Assembly (NCBI GenBank): GCA_045542735.1
Contig: JAZQLQ010000026.1
Location: 62,001-126,000, forward strand
Origin: UBA2882 sp045542735
Lineage (GTDB): Bacteria > Bacillota > Clostridia > Lachnospirales > Lachnospiraceae
Length of the DNA stretch: 64,000 nt
Direction: 5' to 3'
Below, in pieces: positions 7,935-16,450 of the stretch. The position numbers and the translations under genes are program-made. Every line of letters begins with the position of its first letter. The stretch's first letter is position 1. Below the pieces are notes generated by a model, which saw nothing but the letters and a program-made list of their open reading frames with translations, was not told where the DNA came from and did not search any database.

Positions 7935-10463
7935 ATGGACGATCAGATTTTTGATAAAGGTTATGACAAAATCAAATATGTGGATTTAAAGAAAACCATG
8001 GAAACATCTTATATTGATTATGCCATGAGTGTTATCGCTTCCCGTGCTCTTCCCGATGTAAGGGATGGTTTAAAACCGGTTCAGCGAAGAGTTCTTTATT
8101 CCATGATTGAATTGAACAACGGTCCGGACAAGCCTCATCGTAAAAGTGCCCGTATCGTCGGCGATACCATGGGTAAGTATCACCCTCATGGTGATAGTTC
8201 TATTTATGGTGCATTGGTAAATATGGCACAGGAATGGTCTTTCCGTTATCCTTTGGTTGACGGTCACGGAAACTTTGGTTCCGTGGATGGTGATGGTGCC
8301 GCTGCGATGCGTTATACCGAAGCAAGACTTTCCAAGATTTCCATGGAGTTGTTGGCTGATATCAACAAAGATACCGTTGATTTTGTTCCCAACTTTGATG
8401 AAACAGAGAGAGAACCTTCCGTTCTTCCCAGCCGTTATCCAAACCTTTTGGTAAACGGTACAACCGGTATTGCGGTAGGTATGGCAACCAATATTCCCCC
8501 TCACAACTTAAGGGAAGTGGTAAATGCCGTTGTTAAGATTATTGATAATCGTATTGAAGAGGACAGAGATACTGATATTGAAGAAATTCTTGATATTGTA
8601 AAAGCTCCCGATTTTCCTACCGGTGGTGTAATTCTTGGTACCAGAGGCAGTGAAGAAGCTTATAGAACCGGCCGTGGTAAAGTAAGAGTACGTGCGGTTA
8701 CCAATATTGAGACTCTTCCCAACGGTAAAAACCGTATTATTGTCACAGAATTACCTTATATGGTAAATAAAGCAAATCTTATTTTGAAGATTGCAGAGTT
8801 GGTTAAAAATAAAAAATTGGATGGAATCACAGATTTACGTGATGAATCCAGCCGTGAGGGTATGCGTGTTGTGATTGAACTTCGTAAAGATGTCAATGCC
8901 AATGTCATGCTTAACCAGCTTTATAAACATACCCAGTTACAGGATACTTTTGGTGTGATTATGCTTGCACTTGTAAATAATGAGCCCAAAGTATTAAATC
9001 TTCTTGATATGCTCAAATATTACTTAAAACATCAGGAAGATGTAGTAACCAGAAGAACCAAGTACGATCTGAATAAAGCAGAAGAAAGAGACCATATTTT
9101 ACAAGGTTTATTGATTGCTCTTGATAATATTGATGAAGTTATCAAGATTGTCAGAGGAAGTGCTACTACCCAGGCGGCAAAAGAAGCTTTAATCGAGAGA
9201 TTTGGTCTTACAGAAGTACAGGCACAGGCTATTGTTGATATGCGTCTGCGTGCGTTAACCGGTTTGGAAAGAGAAAAACTGGAAAACGAGCACAAAGAGT
9301 TAATGGCAAAGATTGCTTATTTAAAATCTATCCTTGCTGATGAAAAAGAATTATTAAAGGTTATCAAAGAAGAAATCGTAGTAATTGCTGATAAGTTTGG
9401 CGATGACAGAAGAAGTAAAATCGGCTTTGATGAATTTGATATTTCTATGGAAGATTTGATTCCTTTGGATAATACCGTAATTGCTATGACCAATCTGGGT
9501 TATGTGAAGAGAATGACTGTTGATAACTTTAAGGTGCAGCATCGTGGCGGCAGAGGTATCAAGGGAATGCAGACCATCGAAGATGATTTTATAGAAGATC
9601 TTTTGATGATGAAAACCCATGATTATATTATGTTCTTTACCAACTTTGGTAGAGCATACCGTATGAAAGCTTACCAGATTCCTGAGGCCGGCAGAACAGC
9701 CAGAGGAACAGCAATTGTTAATTTATTACAGTTAAATCCCGGTGAAAAGATTTCTGCAGTTATTCCCATTGAAGATAGTGAAGCAGAAAAGAACCTTATG
9801 ATGGTAACCAAAAACGGTATTGTAAAGAAAACACCTTTAAGTGATTTCAAAAATATCCGTAAAAACGGATTGGTAGCTATCAATATCCGCGAGGATGATG
9901 AACTTATCGAGGTTAAGAGTACCGATGCAGACAGCGAAATCTTCTTAGTTACTAAGAAGGGTATGTGTATCCGGTTTAAAGAAACTGATGTAAGAGCAAC
10001 CGGCCGTGCATCCATGGGTGTCATCGGTATGAATTTAAATGCCGGTGATGAAATCGTCGGTATGCAGCTTGAGCATCAGGGTGAAGCACTTCTTGTAGTA
10101 TCCGAAAAAGGCTATGGTAAGAGAACAAGATTGGATGAATTCCATGTTCAAAAACGTGGCGGTAAGGGTATCAAATGCTACAAGATTGTAGAAAAAACCG
10201 GTGATGTGGTTGGTGTAAAAGCAGTTAACGAAGATCATGAAATTATGATGATTACCGATGAAGGCATTATTATTCAGATAGCCATGAATGATGTATCCAT
10301 GCAGGGAAGACCTACTTCCGGTGTGAAACTGATGAATCTGGATGATAATGTAAAAGTAGCCAAGATTGCTAAGGTAAGAGAAAAAATCAATGATGATGAA
10401 GAAATCAGTGATGAATCTTTAGAAGAAGTATCAGATGCTGAGTCTGAAGGAACAGAAGAATAA
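7935..10463 (+). CDS. gyrA: DNA gyrase subunit A
   Basis: DNA breakage-rejoining subunit of gyrase (842 aa). The catalytic tyrosine is in AAMRYTEARL. The quinolone region reads HPHGDSSIYGALV, so the position equivalent to E. coli Asp87 is glycine. The C-terminal beta-pinwheel has the repeated blades and a gyrase box (QHRGGRGIKG). The acidic tail is typical. ATG at 7935 is preferred over an in-frame TTG at 7914 because CGGAG precedes it at good spacing. Last gene of the replication operon. Confidence 0.97.
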   Translation: MDDQIFDKGYDKIKYVDLKKTMETSYIDYAMSVIASRALPDVRDGLKPVQRRVLYSMIELNNGPDKPHRKSARIVGDTMGKYHPHGDSSIYGALVNMAQEWSFRYPLVDGHGNFGSVDGDGAAAMRYTEARLSKISMELLADINKDTVDFVPNFDETEREPSVLPSRYPNLLVNGTTGIAVGMATNIPPHNLREVVNAVVKIIDNRIEEDRDTDIEEILDIVKAPDFPTGGVILGTRGSEEAYRTGRGKVRVRAVTNIETLPNGKNRIIVTELPYMVNKANLILKIAELVKNKKLDGITDLRDESSREGMRVVIELRKDVNANVMLNQLYKHTQLQDTFGVIMLALVNNEPKVLNLLDMLKYYLKHQEDVVTRRTKYDLNKAEERDHILQGLLIALDNIDEVIKIVRGSATTQAAKEALIERFGLTEVQAQAIVDMRLRALTGLEREKLENEHKELMAKIAYLKSILADEKELLKVIKEEIVVIADKFGDDRRSKIGFDEFDISMEDLIPLDNTVIAMTNLGYVKRMTVDNFKVQHRGGRGIKGMQTIEDDFIEDLLMMKTHDYIMFFTNFGRAYRMKAYQIPEAGRTARGTAIVNLLQLNPGEKISAVIPIEDSEAEKNLMMVTKNGIVKKTPLSDFKNIRKNGLVAINIREDDELIEVKSTDADSEIFLVTKKGMCIRFKETDVRATGRASMGVIGMNLNAGDEIVGMQLEHQGEALLVVSEKGYGKRTRLDEFHVQKRGGKGIKCYKIVEKTGDVVGVKAVNEDHEIMMITDEGIIIQIAMNDVSMQGRPTSGVKLMNLDDNVKVAKIAKVREKINDDEEISDESLEEVSDAESEGTEE

Positions 10464-10477
10464 AAGATGTAGAGAGT

Positions 10478-10508
10478 GACCATTTCATTATGAAATGGTC
10501 CCTTTTTT
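10478..10508 (+). terminator. Rho-independent terminator after gyrA
   Basis: A perfect 10-bp stem, GACCATTTCA (10478-10487) with TGAAATGGTC (10491-10500) around a 3-nt loop, followed by CC and a T-run. Confidence 0.9.
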
Positions 10509-10511
10509 ATT

Positions 10512-10565
10512 ACAAATAATTTAATATTGACATTATATATTATTTGTATTACTATAAATAATACA
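10512..10565 (+). promoter_or_regulatory. Promoter and inverted-repeat operator of the GntR-type gene
   Basis: TTGACA (10527-10532), 17-bp spacer, TACTAT (10550-10555). A perfect inverted repeat TGTATTA-N7-TAATACA (10545-10551, 10559-10565) covers the -10. ACAAATAAT (10512-10520), ATTATTTGT (10539-10547) and ATAAATAAT (10554-10562) are copies of one half-site in alternating orientation. This is what an autoregulated YtrA-type promoter would look like. Confidence 0.6.
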
Positions 10566-10587
10566 AAAATAAGAAAGGAGATTTCTT

Positions 10588-10947
10588 ATGGTTATTGCAA
10601 TTAATGAATATTCGGATGTTCCAATCTATTTACAAATTCGGAATCAGATTGTAATTGGAATATCAGATGGAAGATTAAAGCCGGGAGAGCAACTCCCTAC
10701 AGTTCGTGGACTGGCAGAAGAAATAGGTATTAATTCCATGACTGTTAACAAAGCATATCAAATGCTAAAGCAAGAGGGATATATCTATACAGACAGAAGA
10801 AACGGAGCAAAGATTCGTGAACGTATGGAATTTTCTGATGAACTTTCAAAAGAATCAAAAGAAATGCTGCAGAGAGTCATATCTGAAGCAAAGATTCGAG
10901 GAATGGATAAGGAGAGTTTCTATAAATTGTGTGAGGAATTTTTTTAA
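10588..10947 (+). CDS. GntR family (YtrA-type) transcriptional regulator
   Basis: A 119-residue protein with an N-terminal winged helix-turn-helix (PIYLQIRNQIVIGISDGRL, then LPTVRGLAEEIGINSMTVNKAY). The C-terminal tail is only about 45 residues, helical, and too short to hold a ligand-binding domain, which defines the YtrA subfamily. Members usually repress their own operon, typically with a transporter or membrane protein. It has AGGAGA before the ATG and lies 22 nt before the membrane-protein gene, so the two probably share a transcript and the operator described upstream. Confidence 0.9.
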   Translation: MVIAINEYSDVPIYLQIRNQIVIGISDGRLKPGEQLPTVRGLAEEIGINSMTVNKAYQMLKQEGYIYTDRRNGAKIRERMEFSDELSKESKEMLQRVISEAKIRGMDKESFYKLCEEFF

Positions 10948-10968
10948 GGATAAGAGGGAGGATTTATT

Positions 10969-12342
10969 ATGAATATGTTTATGAATATTATATTTTTAGT
11001 AACGTGCTATCCTATTTTATTTATTTTATATTTTATGTTAAAGGATGCAGATAACCGCAATCATTATTGTTTTGGTTCTACCTTAAAAAAAGGAATGAAA
11101 AACAGTGAAGAAGTAAAGGAAATTACTGGGGAATATAAGCATAGTTTAAAGAAATGTACTATTATTATGGCAATTCTTCCCATTACGTTTTTCTATATTC
11201 CTTATTTTTCTATCAGTATGTCTTTATGGATGATGTGGATACTTGCTATATGCTTTGTTCCCATGATTTTTCTTATAAAAGCAAATCGTAAGATTATAGA
11301 TTTGAAAAAAGAAAAAGGATGGAACGAAGAAAGTAATATTTCCTATGCAGATTTGAAAATGATAACGGTACCGGGAAAAATAAAATTCGTTACATTTTTA
11401 CCTATGTTAATTTTAAGTACAATACCTGTTATTATTGCTTTCATTTTATTTAAAGGATATGGATATGTAGTGTTTGCATGGATTATGGCAATCTTTGGTT
11501 TATGTACGTATCTTTTTTACGGATGTGCTATATGGACAGACAAGCAAAAAATCACAGTTATTTGTGAAGATAGTGATATCAATGTCAATTTTGCCAGAGC
11601 AAAAAAACAAATTTGGAAAAAATATTGGGTTGTATGTGCGTGGATTAATACAGCTTTTACATGGTTTTTATTTTTATTTATGTGCAAAAGAGAATATGCA
11701 ATGAGCGGTGTCATCTGGGGATCCATTCTTTATTGTATTATCATCATTGCAGTTTCCATCTATTTAATGAAGAAAATATTATTAATTAATAAGGAGTATG
11801 AAGAAAAAAGAACAGTAGAAGATATAGCGGATGATGATAGCCATTGGATATGGGGTATGATTTATTATAATAAAAATGATAATCATTTTATGATTGAAAA
11901 CCGCTTCGGTACAGGAACAACCATAAATGTCGCAAAAAAATCCGGAATGGCAATGACTATTTTCAGTTATCTGGCAATATTGTCACTTCCCATTATTTGT
12001 ATCTGGATTATTATGTTGGAGTTTACACCTATTCAGGTATATATAGAAAATGAAGAGATTGTATGTGAACACTTAAGTAAAGAATATGAGATTCCTTTGG
12101 ATGAAATTGATGAATATACGATATTAACAGAACGGCCCAAAATGACCAAAGTCAACGGAAATGGGATGGACAATGTATTAAGCGGTACCTTTGAGACAGA
12201 ATATGATGAAATGGCAGAAGTATTTTTAAACCCGCAAAACGATTTAATTATAAAAATAATTGTGGACGATCAGATTTACTATATCAGTGATGTTGATGAT
12301 GAAGGGACAAAGGAATTGATAGAAGAAATAGAGATGAGATAG
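10969..12342 (+). CDS. DUF1648/DUF5808-type membrane protein
   Basis: Integral membrane protein of 457 aa with about eight hydrophobic segments. Between them lies a soluble stretch (residues about 285-325) reading HWIWGMIYYNKNDNHF and ENRFGTGTTINVAKKSG, the pattern of DUF5808. The C-terminal 110 residues are soluble and acidic and resemble a PH-like beta domain. Proteins of this kind are often encoded next to YtrA-type GntR regulators, as here. Substrate and role are unknown; stress or envelope-related function is inference. Confidence 0.75.
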   Translation: MNMFMNIIFLVTCYPILFILYFMLKDADNRNHYCFGSTLKKGMKNSEEVKEITGEYKHSLKKCTIIMAILPITFFYIPYFSISMSLWMMWILAICFVPMIFLIKANRKIIDLKKEKGWNEESNISYADLKMITVPGKIKFVTFLPMLILSTIPVIIAFILFKGYGYVVFAWIMAIFGLCTYLFYGCAIWTDKQKITVICEDSDINVNFARAKKQIWKKYWVVCAWINTAFTWFLFLFMCKREYAMSGVIWGSILYCIIIIAVSIYLMKKILLINKEYEEKRTVEDIADDDSHWIWGMIYYNKNDNHFMIENRFGTGTTINVAKKSGMAMTIFSYLAILSLPIICIWIIMLEFTPIQVYIENEEIVCEHLSKEYEIPLDEIDEYTILTERPKMTKVNGNGMDNVLSGTFETEYDEMAEVFLNPQNDLIIKIIVDDQIYYISDVDDEGTKELIEEIEMR

Positions 12343-12347
12343 AATAA

Positions 12348-12380
12348 GAGGAATCATTTCACATTATGAAATGGTTCCTC
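12348..12380. terminator. Hairpin between converging genes
   Basis: 13-bp stem (12348-12360 with 12368-12380, one G-U pair) between converging genes. The core CATTTC..GAAATGG matches the gyrA terminator. The T-run is weak, so it may act in both directions. Confidence 0.65.
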
Positions 12381-12391
12381 TTGCAATTAGA

Positions 12392-13216
12392 CTATACATT
12401 TGCATTTCCTTGTAATTGAGCTATTTGTGCAAGGAGAAGTTTATTTTTTTCTTCTAATTCTTTAATTTTTGATATAAATTTTTGTTCTACTTGTTCTGTA
12501 GCTTCTTTAGCCGCTTTTTCAGCAATTTCCTTTGAACTTGTACCATACAATTTAAAAATACCTTCGCAACACATGGGCGATTCTCCTTTCGTATTGGTGT
12601 TAGCAGTAGTTAAATAATTCATATAAGTTTCATAAATTTGATTTTCTTGATTTTCTATATAGTCAGTAGTTATATTTTCGATTTGTTTTGGATTGGTCAA
12701 ATGATTCGTAATGCATTGCAGATATAAATTTTCTTCATCAGATAATTGAGAAGTGACAATTACCTGTGTGGGATACATTTCGTTATGGATATAGTAAATC
12801 CCCGGTGCATATTTTTCAATAGGTTTTCCGCAATTTTGTGATAAATGACGAAAAAGTTTTCTTGGATAACGATTACAAAAAAACGAAATCGTGATATCTA
12901 ATCTGGAGGTAAAATTACTATTTTTTTGTTTTATAGAATCAATAAAAAGACCTGCATAACCGTTAGTTTTATAATAAGCAAAGATGTCAAGAGATGAACC
13001 TACTCCTTTGATTTCAAAGAGATTATAAGAACGGAATATAGCTGCTATTTGCTTTGGTATCAGAATATCAGAAAGCTTATGTATAATCAGTAAATCGATG
13101 CGGTAATTATTTTTACCAAGAGGATATTCAGAGAGAAATTCTAAAAGATGAGAATATTGTTTTAGAGTAATTTTTAGGCCACAGACAGCCATTTCATGCC
13201 AATTTATTTTTTTCAT
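12392..13216 (-). CDS. PD-(D/E)XK nuclease-like protein with C-terminal coiled coil
   Basis: A 274-residue protein of a type common in Lachnospiraceae genomes. The core has an Asp in NYRIDLLIIHKL (D41) and an E-x-K in NLFEIKG (E68, K70), followed by a YYKTNGYAGL helix. That is the order of a PD-(D/E)XK nuclease fold, similar to Rpn/transposase-like nucleases. The last 50 residues form a charged coiled coil (AAKEATEQVEQKF onward). The ATG at 13216 is chosen for its AGGAGC; an open frame continues upstream without family resemblance. Monocistronic. Catalytic activity is not established. Confidence 0.55.
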   Translation of the reverse strand: MKKINWHEMAVCGLKITLKQYSHLLEFLSEYPLGKNNYRIDLLIIHKLSDILIPKQIAAIFRSYNLFEIKGVGSSLDIFAYYKTNGYAGLFIDSIKQKNSNFTSRLDITISFFCNRYPRKLFRHLSQNCGKPIEKYAPGIYYIHNEMYPTQVIVTSQLSDEENLYLQCITNHLTNPKQIENITTDYIENQENQIYETYMNYLTTANTNTKGESPMCCEGIFKLYGTSSKEIAEKAAKEATEQVEQKFISKIKELEEKNKLLLAQIAQLQGNANV

Positions 13217-13369
13217 AGAAGTGCTCCTATAGATATAAAAGAGTTGGAATACATGGCGAAATGCCAAAGAAATGTTAATGAAATATAAATGATTAATTAT
13301 GGTTATGATATAACCTTTAGATGTATTTTGCAATATTGGTTTTGAAATTTTGTGAAAGATGACGAAAAG

Positions 13370-13409
13370 GTTAAAAAAGAGAAGTATGAAATTTTTCATA
13401 CTTCTCTTT
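13370..13409 (-). terminator. Terminator of the DUF1905/peptidase-like gene
   Basis: A perfect 15-bp stem (13376-13390 with 13395-13409), 4-nt loop, followed on the minus strand by a six-T run. Confidence 0.85.
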
Positions 13410-13423
13410 CATTAAAAATAAGC

Positions 13424-14098
13424 CTAATCACAAATAATCTCTAAATATCCCTTAATATTAGCTTTATCAATCTCAGTCATGATGCCATTGTTGGGATCGT
13501 AGTATTTTCCGTCATAGCCAACCAGGTAGTGACTAAATCTGCCTAAGTTTTCCATGATGATGCAGCATTTGGGAAGTTCTACATCTTTGCCTTTGGTGTA
13601 TATAATCTTGTTGGCATGTTTGATTCCTACATAGTCTAAAGAAGGAACAATTTTTGCCATGTTTGCCTGCCATTCACGGCAATGCATGATGTTGCCTGCT
13701 TCTTCAATGGAAACACCGGCGATCATAGCAAAAGCTGTCTGGCCGCAAAGACCGTCCCAAGGCTGGATTAAAACCTTAATGCCATCAACTTTACGGATGG
13801 GATTCTCATAAGAATAGGGACTGTTTTCAACTTCATTGCTTTCTTTTCCTCTGACAGTGAAGACAACGGGATAGAAAGTATTTTCTTCAAAGCCTTCTGC
13901 CTGTTCATCAGTTAAAGGAATGTGATAATAACCATTTTTTAATGGATCTAAGTTGCAATCAAATGCTAAATCATTGATGGTCACGTGTACCGGAATCTCC
14001 CCCACATTATCCTCGCACACTTCCCAAACATTAAAAGGGATGGTAATGTATTTTTTACCATCTTCATTCAGATATTTGCCCTCGAAAATGTACTCCAT
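13424..14098 (-). CDS. DUF1905 domain fused to a C39-like cysteine peptidase fold
   Basis: A 224-residue cytoplasmic protein with two parts. Residues 1-90 form a small beta domain resembling DUF1905 (ITIPFNVWEVCED, then GYYHIPLTDEQAEGF). Residues 105-224 carry an apparent papain/C39-like set: Q112 and C118 in IQPWDGLCGQTAFAMIAG, H190 in GRFSHYLVGYDG, and D201 in KYYDPNNG. Spacing and context of Gln-Cys-His-Asp fit an active peptidase or amidohydrolase. There is no signal peptide or transporter neighbour, so a bacteriocin-processing role is unlikely. Function unknown; single gene with its own terminator. Confidence 0.6.
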   Translation of the reverse strand: MEYIFEGKYLNEDGKKYITIPFNVWEVCEDNVGEIPVHVTINDLAFDCNLDPLKNGYYHIPLTDEQAEGFEENTFYPVVFTVRGKESNEVENSPYSYENPIRKVDGIKVLIQPWDGLCGQTAFAMIAGVSIEEAGNIMHCREWQANMAKIVPSLDYVGIKHANKIIYTKGKDVELPKCCIIMENLGRFSHYLVGYDGKYYDPNNGIMTEIDKANIKGYLEIICD

Positions 14099-14257
14099 AA
14101 AAATACCTCACTTTAAAAGTTCATGTTTGTTTTTTGCTGGTTAAATTATAACAAGAAGAAATATGAACTTCCAGTAATTTTCCCCAAAAACTAAAGGTGT
14201 ATGTAAGAAAATACAAAAATATATTTTTTTTGAAGTGTTATTCGTTTATTTTTGACA

Positions 14258-14286
14258 TGGACAGGAAAAAAGGTGCTCTATATAAT
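14258..14286 (+). promoter_or_regulatory. Promoter placing the start point at the HAD gene ATG
   Basis: TGGACA (14258-14263), 17-bp spacer, TATAAT (14281-14286). Transcription would start near 14293-14295, at the ATG (14294), leaving no room for a Shine-Dalgarno sequence. Confidence 0.6.
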
Positions 14287-14293
14287 AATTTTT

Positions 14294-15109
14294 ATGGATA
14301 AGAAGAAAACAATGATATTAGTGCTGGATATTGACGGCACACTGACAAATTCACAAAAAGAAATAACACCTAAAACAAAACATGCAGTTATCGATACCAT
14401 GAAGAGAGGACACAAGGTAATCCTGGCATCCGGGAGACCTACCTATGGTATGCACCGTTATGAAAAGGAATTGGAATTAAAGGAAAACGGAGGATTTTTA
14501 TTATCCTTTAACGGTGGCCGTATCGTAAACTGTGCTACGGGAGAAGTGGTTTATCAAAGAATACTTCCCAAGGAAGTGATTCCCGGACTTTATGATTTTG
14601 CTATCTCCCATGATTGTGGTCTCATCACTTATGAAAATGAAAATATCATTCTCGGTACAAGAGATGATGAGTATATCGCTATCGAATCCCGCATTAACGG
14701 CATGGAAGTTAAAAAAGTAGATAACTTTGTGGAGTACGTTGATTTTGATATTAATAAATGTCTGATGACAGCGCCTCCGGAGCAGGCAGAAAAATATGTA
14801 GAAATGTTACAGGAGGAATTTGGTGATATTTTAAGTATTTACCGTTCGGAGCCTTTCTTCATTGAAATCATGCCTCAAAATGTAGACAAAGCTTCCTCTT
14901 TGGATCGCATGCTGCAGACAGTTGGACTTTACCGTGAAAATACCATCTGTTGCGGTGACGGATATAACGATATCAGTATGATTGAATATGCCGGTGTGGG
15001 TGTAGCCATGGCAAATGCCCAGGAAAAAGTGAAAGAATCTGCGGATTTTATTACAAAATCCAATGATAGGGATGGAATTGTGGTTGTAATTGAGAAGTTT
15101 ATTGAATAA
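14294..15109 (+). CDS. Cof-type HAD-IIB phosphatase
   Basis: Haloacid-dehalogenase-fold phosphatase of 271 aa. Motif I is LVLDIDGTLT with the nucleophilic Asp, motif II is the S of LASGRPTYGM, and motif III/IV are K in QNVDKASSL and CCGDGYNDISMIEYAGVGVAM. The C2 cap sits between motifs II and III. Members act on sugar phosphates or flavin phosphates; the substrate cannot be read from sequence. The ATG at 14294 gives the family N-terminus. The frame stays open to a TTG at 14252 that lies inside the promoter, so it is not the start. Confidence 0.88.
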   Translation: MDKKKTMILVLDIDGTLTNSQKEITPKTKHAVIDTMKRGHKVILASGRPTYGMHRYEKELELKENGGFLLSFNGGRIVNCATGEVVYQRILPKEVIPGLYDFAISHDCGLITYENENIILGTRDDEYIAIESRINGMEVKKVDNFVEYVDFDINKCLMTAPPEQAEKYVEMLQEEFGDILSIYRSEPFFIEIMPQNVDKASSLDRMLQTVGLYRENTICCGDGYNDISMIEYAGVGVAMANAQEKVKESADFITKSNDRDGIVVVIEKFIE

Positions 15110-15142
15110 GTATAAATAGTTATAATATTTTTGTTTAAGAAG

Positions 15143-15187
15143 CCCTTGTGATATAGTTGGATTCCGGCTATATTGCAGGGTTTTTTT
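15143..15187 (+). terminator. Terminator of the HAD phosphatase gene
   Basis: Stem CCCTTGTGATATAG with CTATATTGCAGGG (one bulge and wobble), followed by seven T residues. Confidence 0.85.
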
Positions 15188-15263
15188 ATGGTAATGAGAA
15201 AGAAAGCGGGTTTTGAAATTTATAAAATATAAACAAAAACAACAAAATATCCCCTTAAAGTAT

Positions 15264-15371
15264 TTGCACCAACAAAAAACAGGTTTATAATGAACCTGTT
15301 TTTGGAAGGGGGATATACAAATGAAAAAAGGAATGTTTATCTATACCATCTTTGCGGCCGGACTTGAATGA
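15264..15371 (+). other. Promoter plus 16-codon peptide, possible gene remnant
   Basis: TTGCAC (15264-15269), 16-bp spacer, TATAAT (15286-15291), inside a small hairpin (AACAGGTT/AACCTGTT). After GGAAGGGGG comes an ATG at 15321 that opens MKKGMFIYTIFAAGLE and stops at 15369-15371. The same frame stays open after the stop for about 30 codons. This looks like the 5' end of a broken gene or a leader peptide. No family recognised. The rest of 15110-15456 holds only this and the terminator. Confidence 0.35.
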
Positions 15372-15456
15372 AAAGTCGCTACCGCAAACCCGCATAAAAA
15401 GGAGCTTGCCGGAATACTGAATTGGGGTGTGTATACAAAGTGTAAAACAACTTCTC

Positions 15457-16278
15457 CTATATCACATTATGAATTTTCGAACTTCTCATATCCCTAAATA
15501 TTCTATCTTTATTCAGTTTTCCTTCTGAATTAATATATCCTCTTCTCTTTAATGCTTGCAAGTCTGCGATAGATAGATTATTAACTATTTCCTCATTATT
15601 TAATAACGCATTAAGAAAATCTCTATCATATAATAGAGAAAACTTCTCATAGCTATTTGTTGATTCGTTTATTTCCTTTCTTAATCGCGCCGCCTCACGC
15701 TCAACCCTAAATTTATGTTCTTTAAGTAATTCTATTTCTTGTTCTTTTTGCTTTATTTCCTCTATAAAAGACTTTCTTTCCTCTTCTGATAAGTCAGCCT
15801 TTTCTATTAATTCATTTATTATTCTATCCTTATCTTCTTGCTTATCTTCAATTTCTGCTGACGTTTCTTGACTTATTTTTTCAAAATGTGACATTTTATC
15901 ATTTATACTATTTAGTTTTTCTCCAAACCTTTCTTCTATTTTTCCCAAAGTAACTGAAACGTCTTTCATAAACTTATACGAACTATCGTAAAACTTTGTA
16001 CTTGTTTCATCTGCCTTAAAATAGAAAAAGATTGATATAAAAATCGAAAAGAAGGCCAATAATGTTGCTAATATACTTTCTGTTGTAAAGTTATTCTTAT
16101 AAATAGAAATACAGATTAATCCTACAAACATTATGCAACATATACTCACGACAATATAAATTACCTTTTTATAAAAAGGAGTTGGACGATTACCCTCTTG
16201 CAACCTTATCAATTTATCTAATAATTCACTCAGATTTGTATCTTCTGGTATTTGCACTTTATCTTTAGTATTTTTCAT
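15457..16278 (-). CDS. Membrane protein with two N-terminal TM helices and a long coiled coil
   Basis: A 273-residue hypothetical protein. Two hydrophobic helices (about residues 42-60 and 68-88) are followed by a charged helical region, residues 95-220, rich in Glu, Lys and heptad-like patterns (EERKSFIEEIKQKEQEIELL). A small globular C-terminus ends with RRGYINSEGKLNKDRIF. The N-terminal 35 residues are cytoplasmic. ATG at 16278 is chosen for AAGGAG; 35 upstream in-frame codons lack resemblance to the protein. AT-rich and accessory in character. No function recognised. Confidence 0.65.
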   Translation of the reverse strand: MKNTKDKVQIPEDTNLSELLDKLIRLQEGNRPTPFYKKVIYIVVSICCIMFVGLICISIYKNNFTTESILATLLAFFSIFISIFFYFKADETSTKFYDSSYKFMKDVSVTLGKIEERFGEKLNSINDKMSHFEKISQETSAEIEDKQEDKDRIINELIEKADLSEEERKSFIEEIKQKEQEIELLKEHKFRVEREAARLRKEINESTNSYEKFSLLYDRDFLNALLNNEEIVNNLSIADLQALKRRGYINSEGKLNKDRIFRDMRSSKIHNVI

Positions 16279-16450
16279 ATGACACTCCTTGTTTACAAGT
16301 ATAAAAATTCTATTAACATTATCTATCTTTACATTTTGTGTCAACGGAGCTATAGTTCCTATATTCATCACCTGGATTAGCATAGAATTACATTCAAATC
16401 TCTACATTGCTTTTCAAGATTTATTCACTATAATCCTCCATTACTTCTAT

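Noticed and set aside
6096..10483. Several open frames on the strand opposite gyrB and gyrA
   Set aside because: They lack ribosome sites and family resemblance, and lie fully inside two unmistakable genes; they are shadows.
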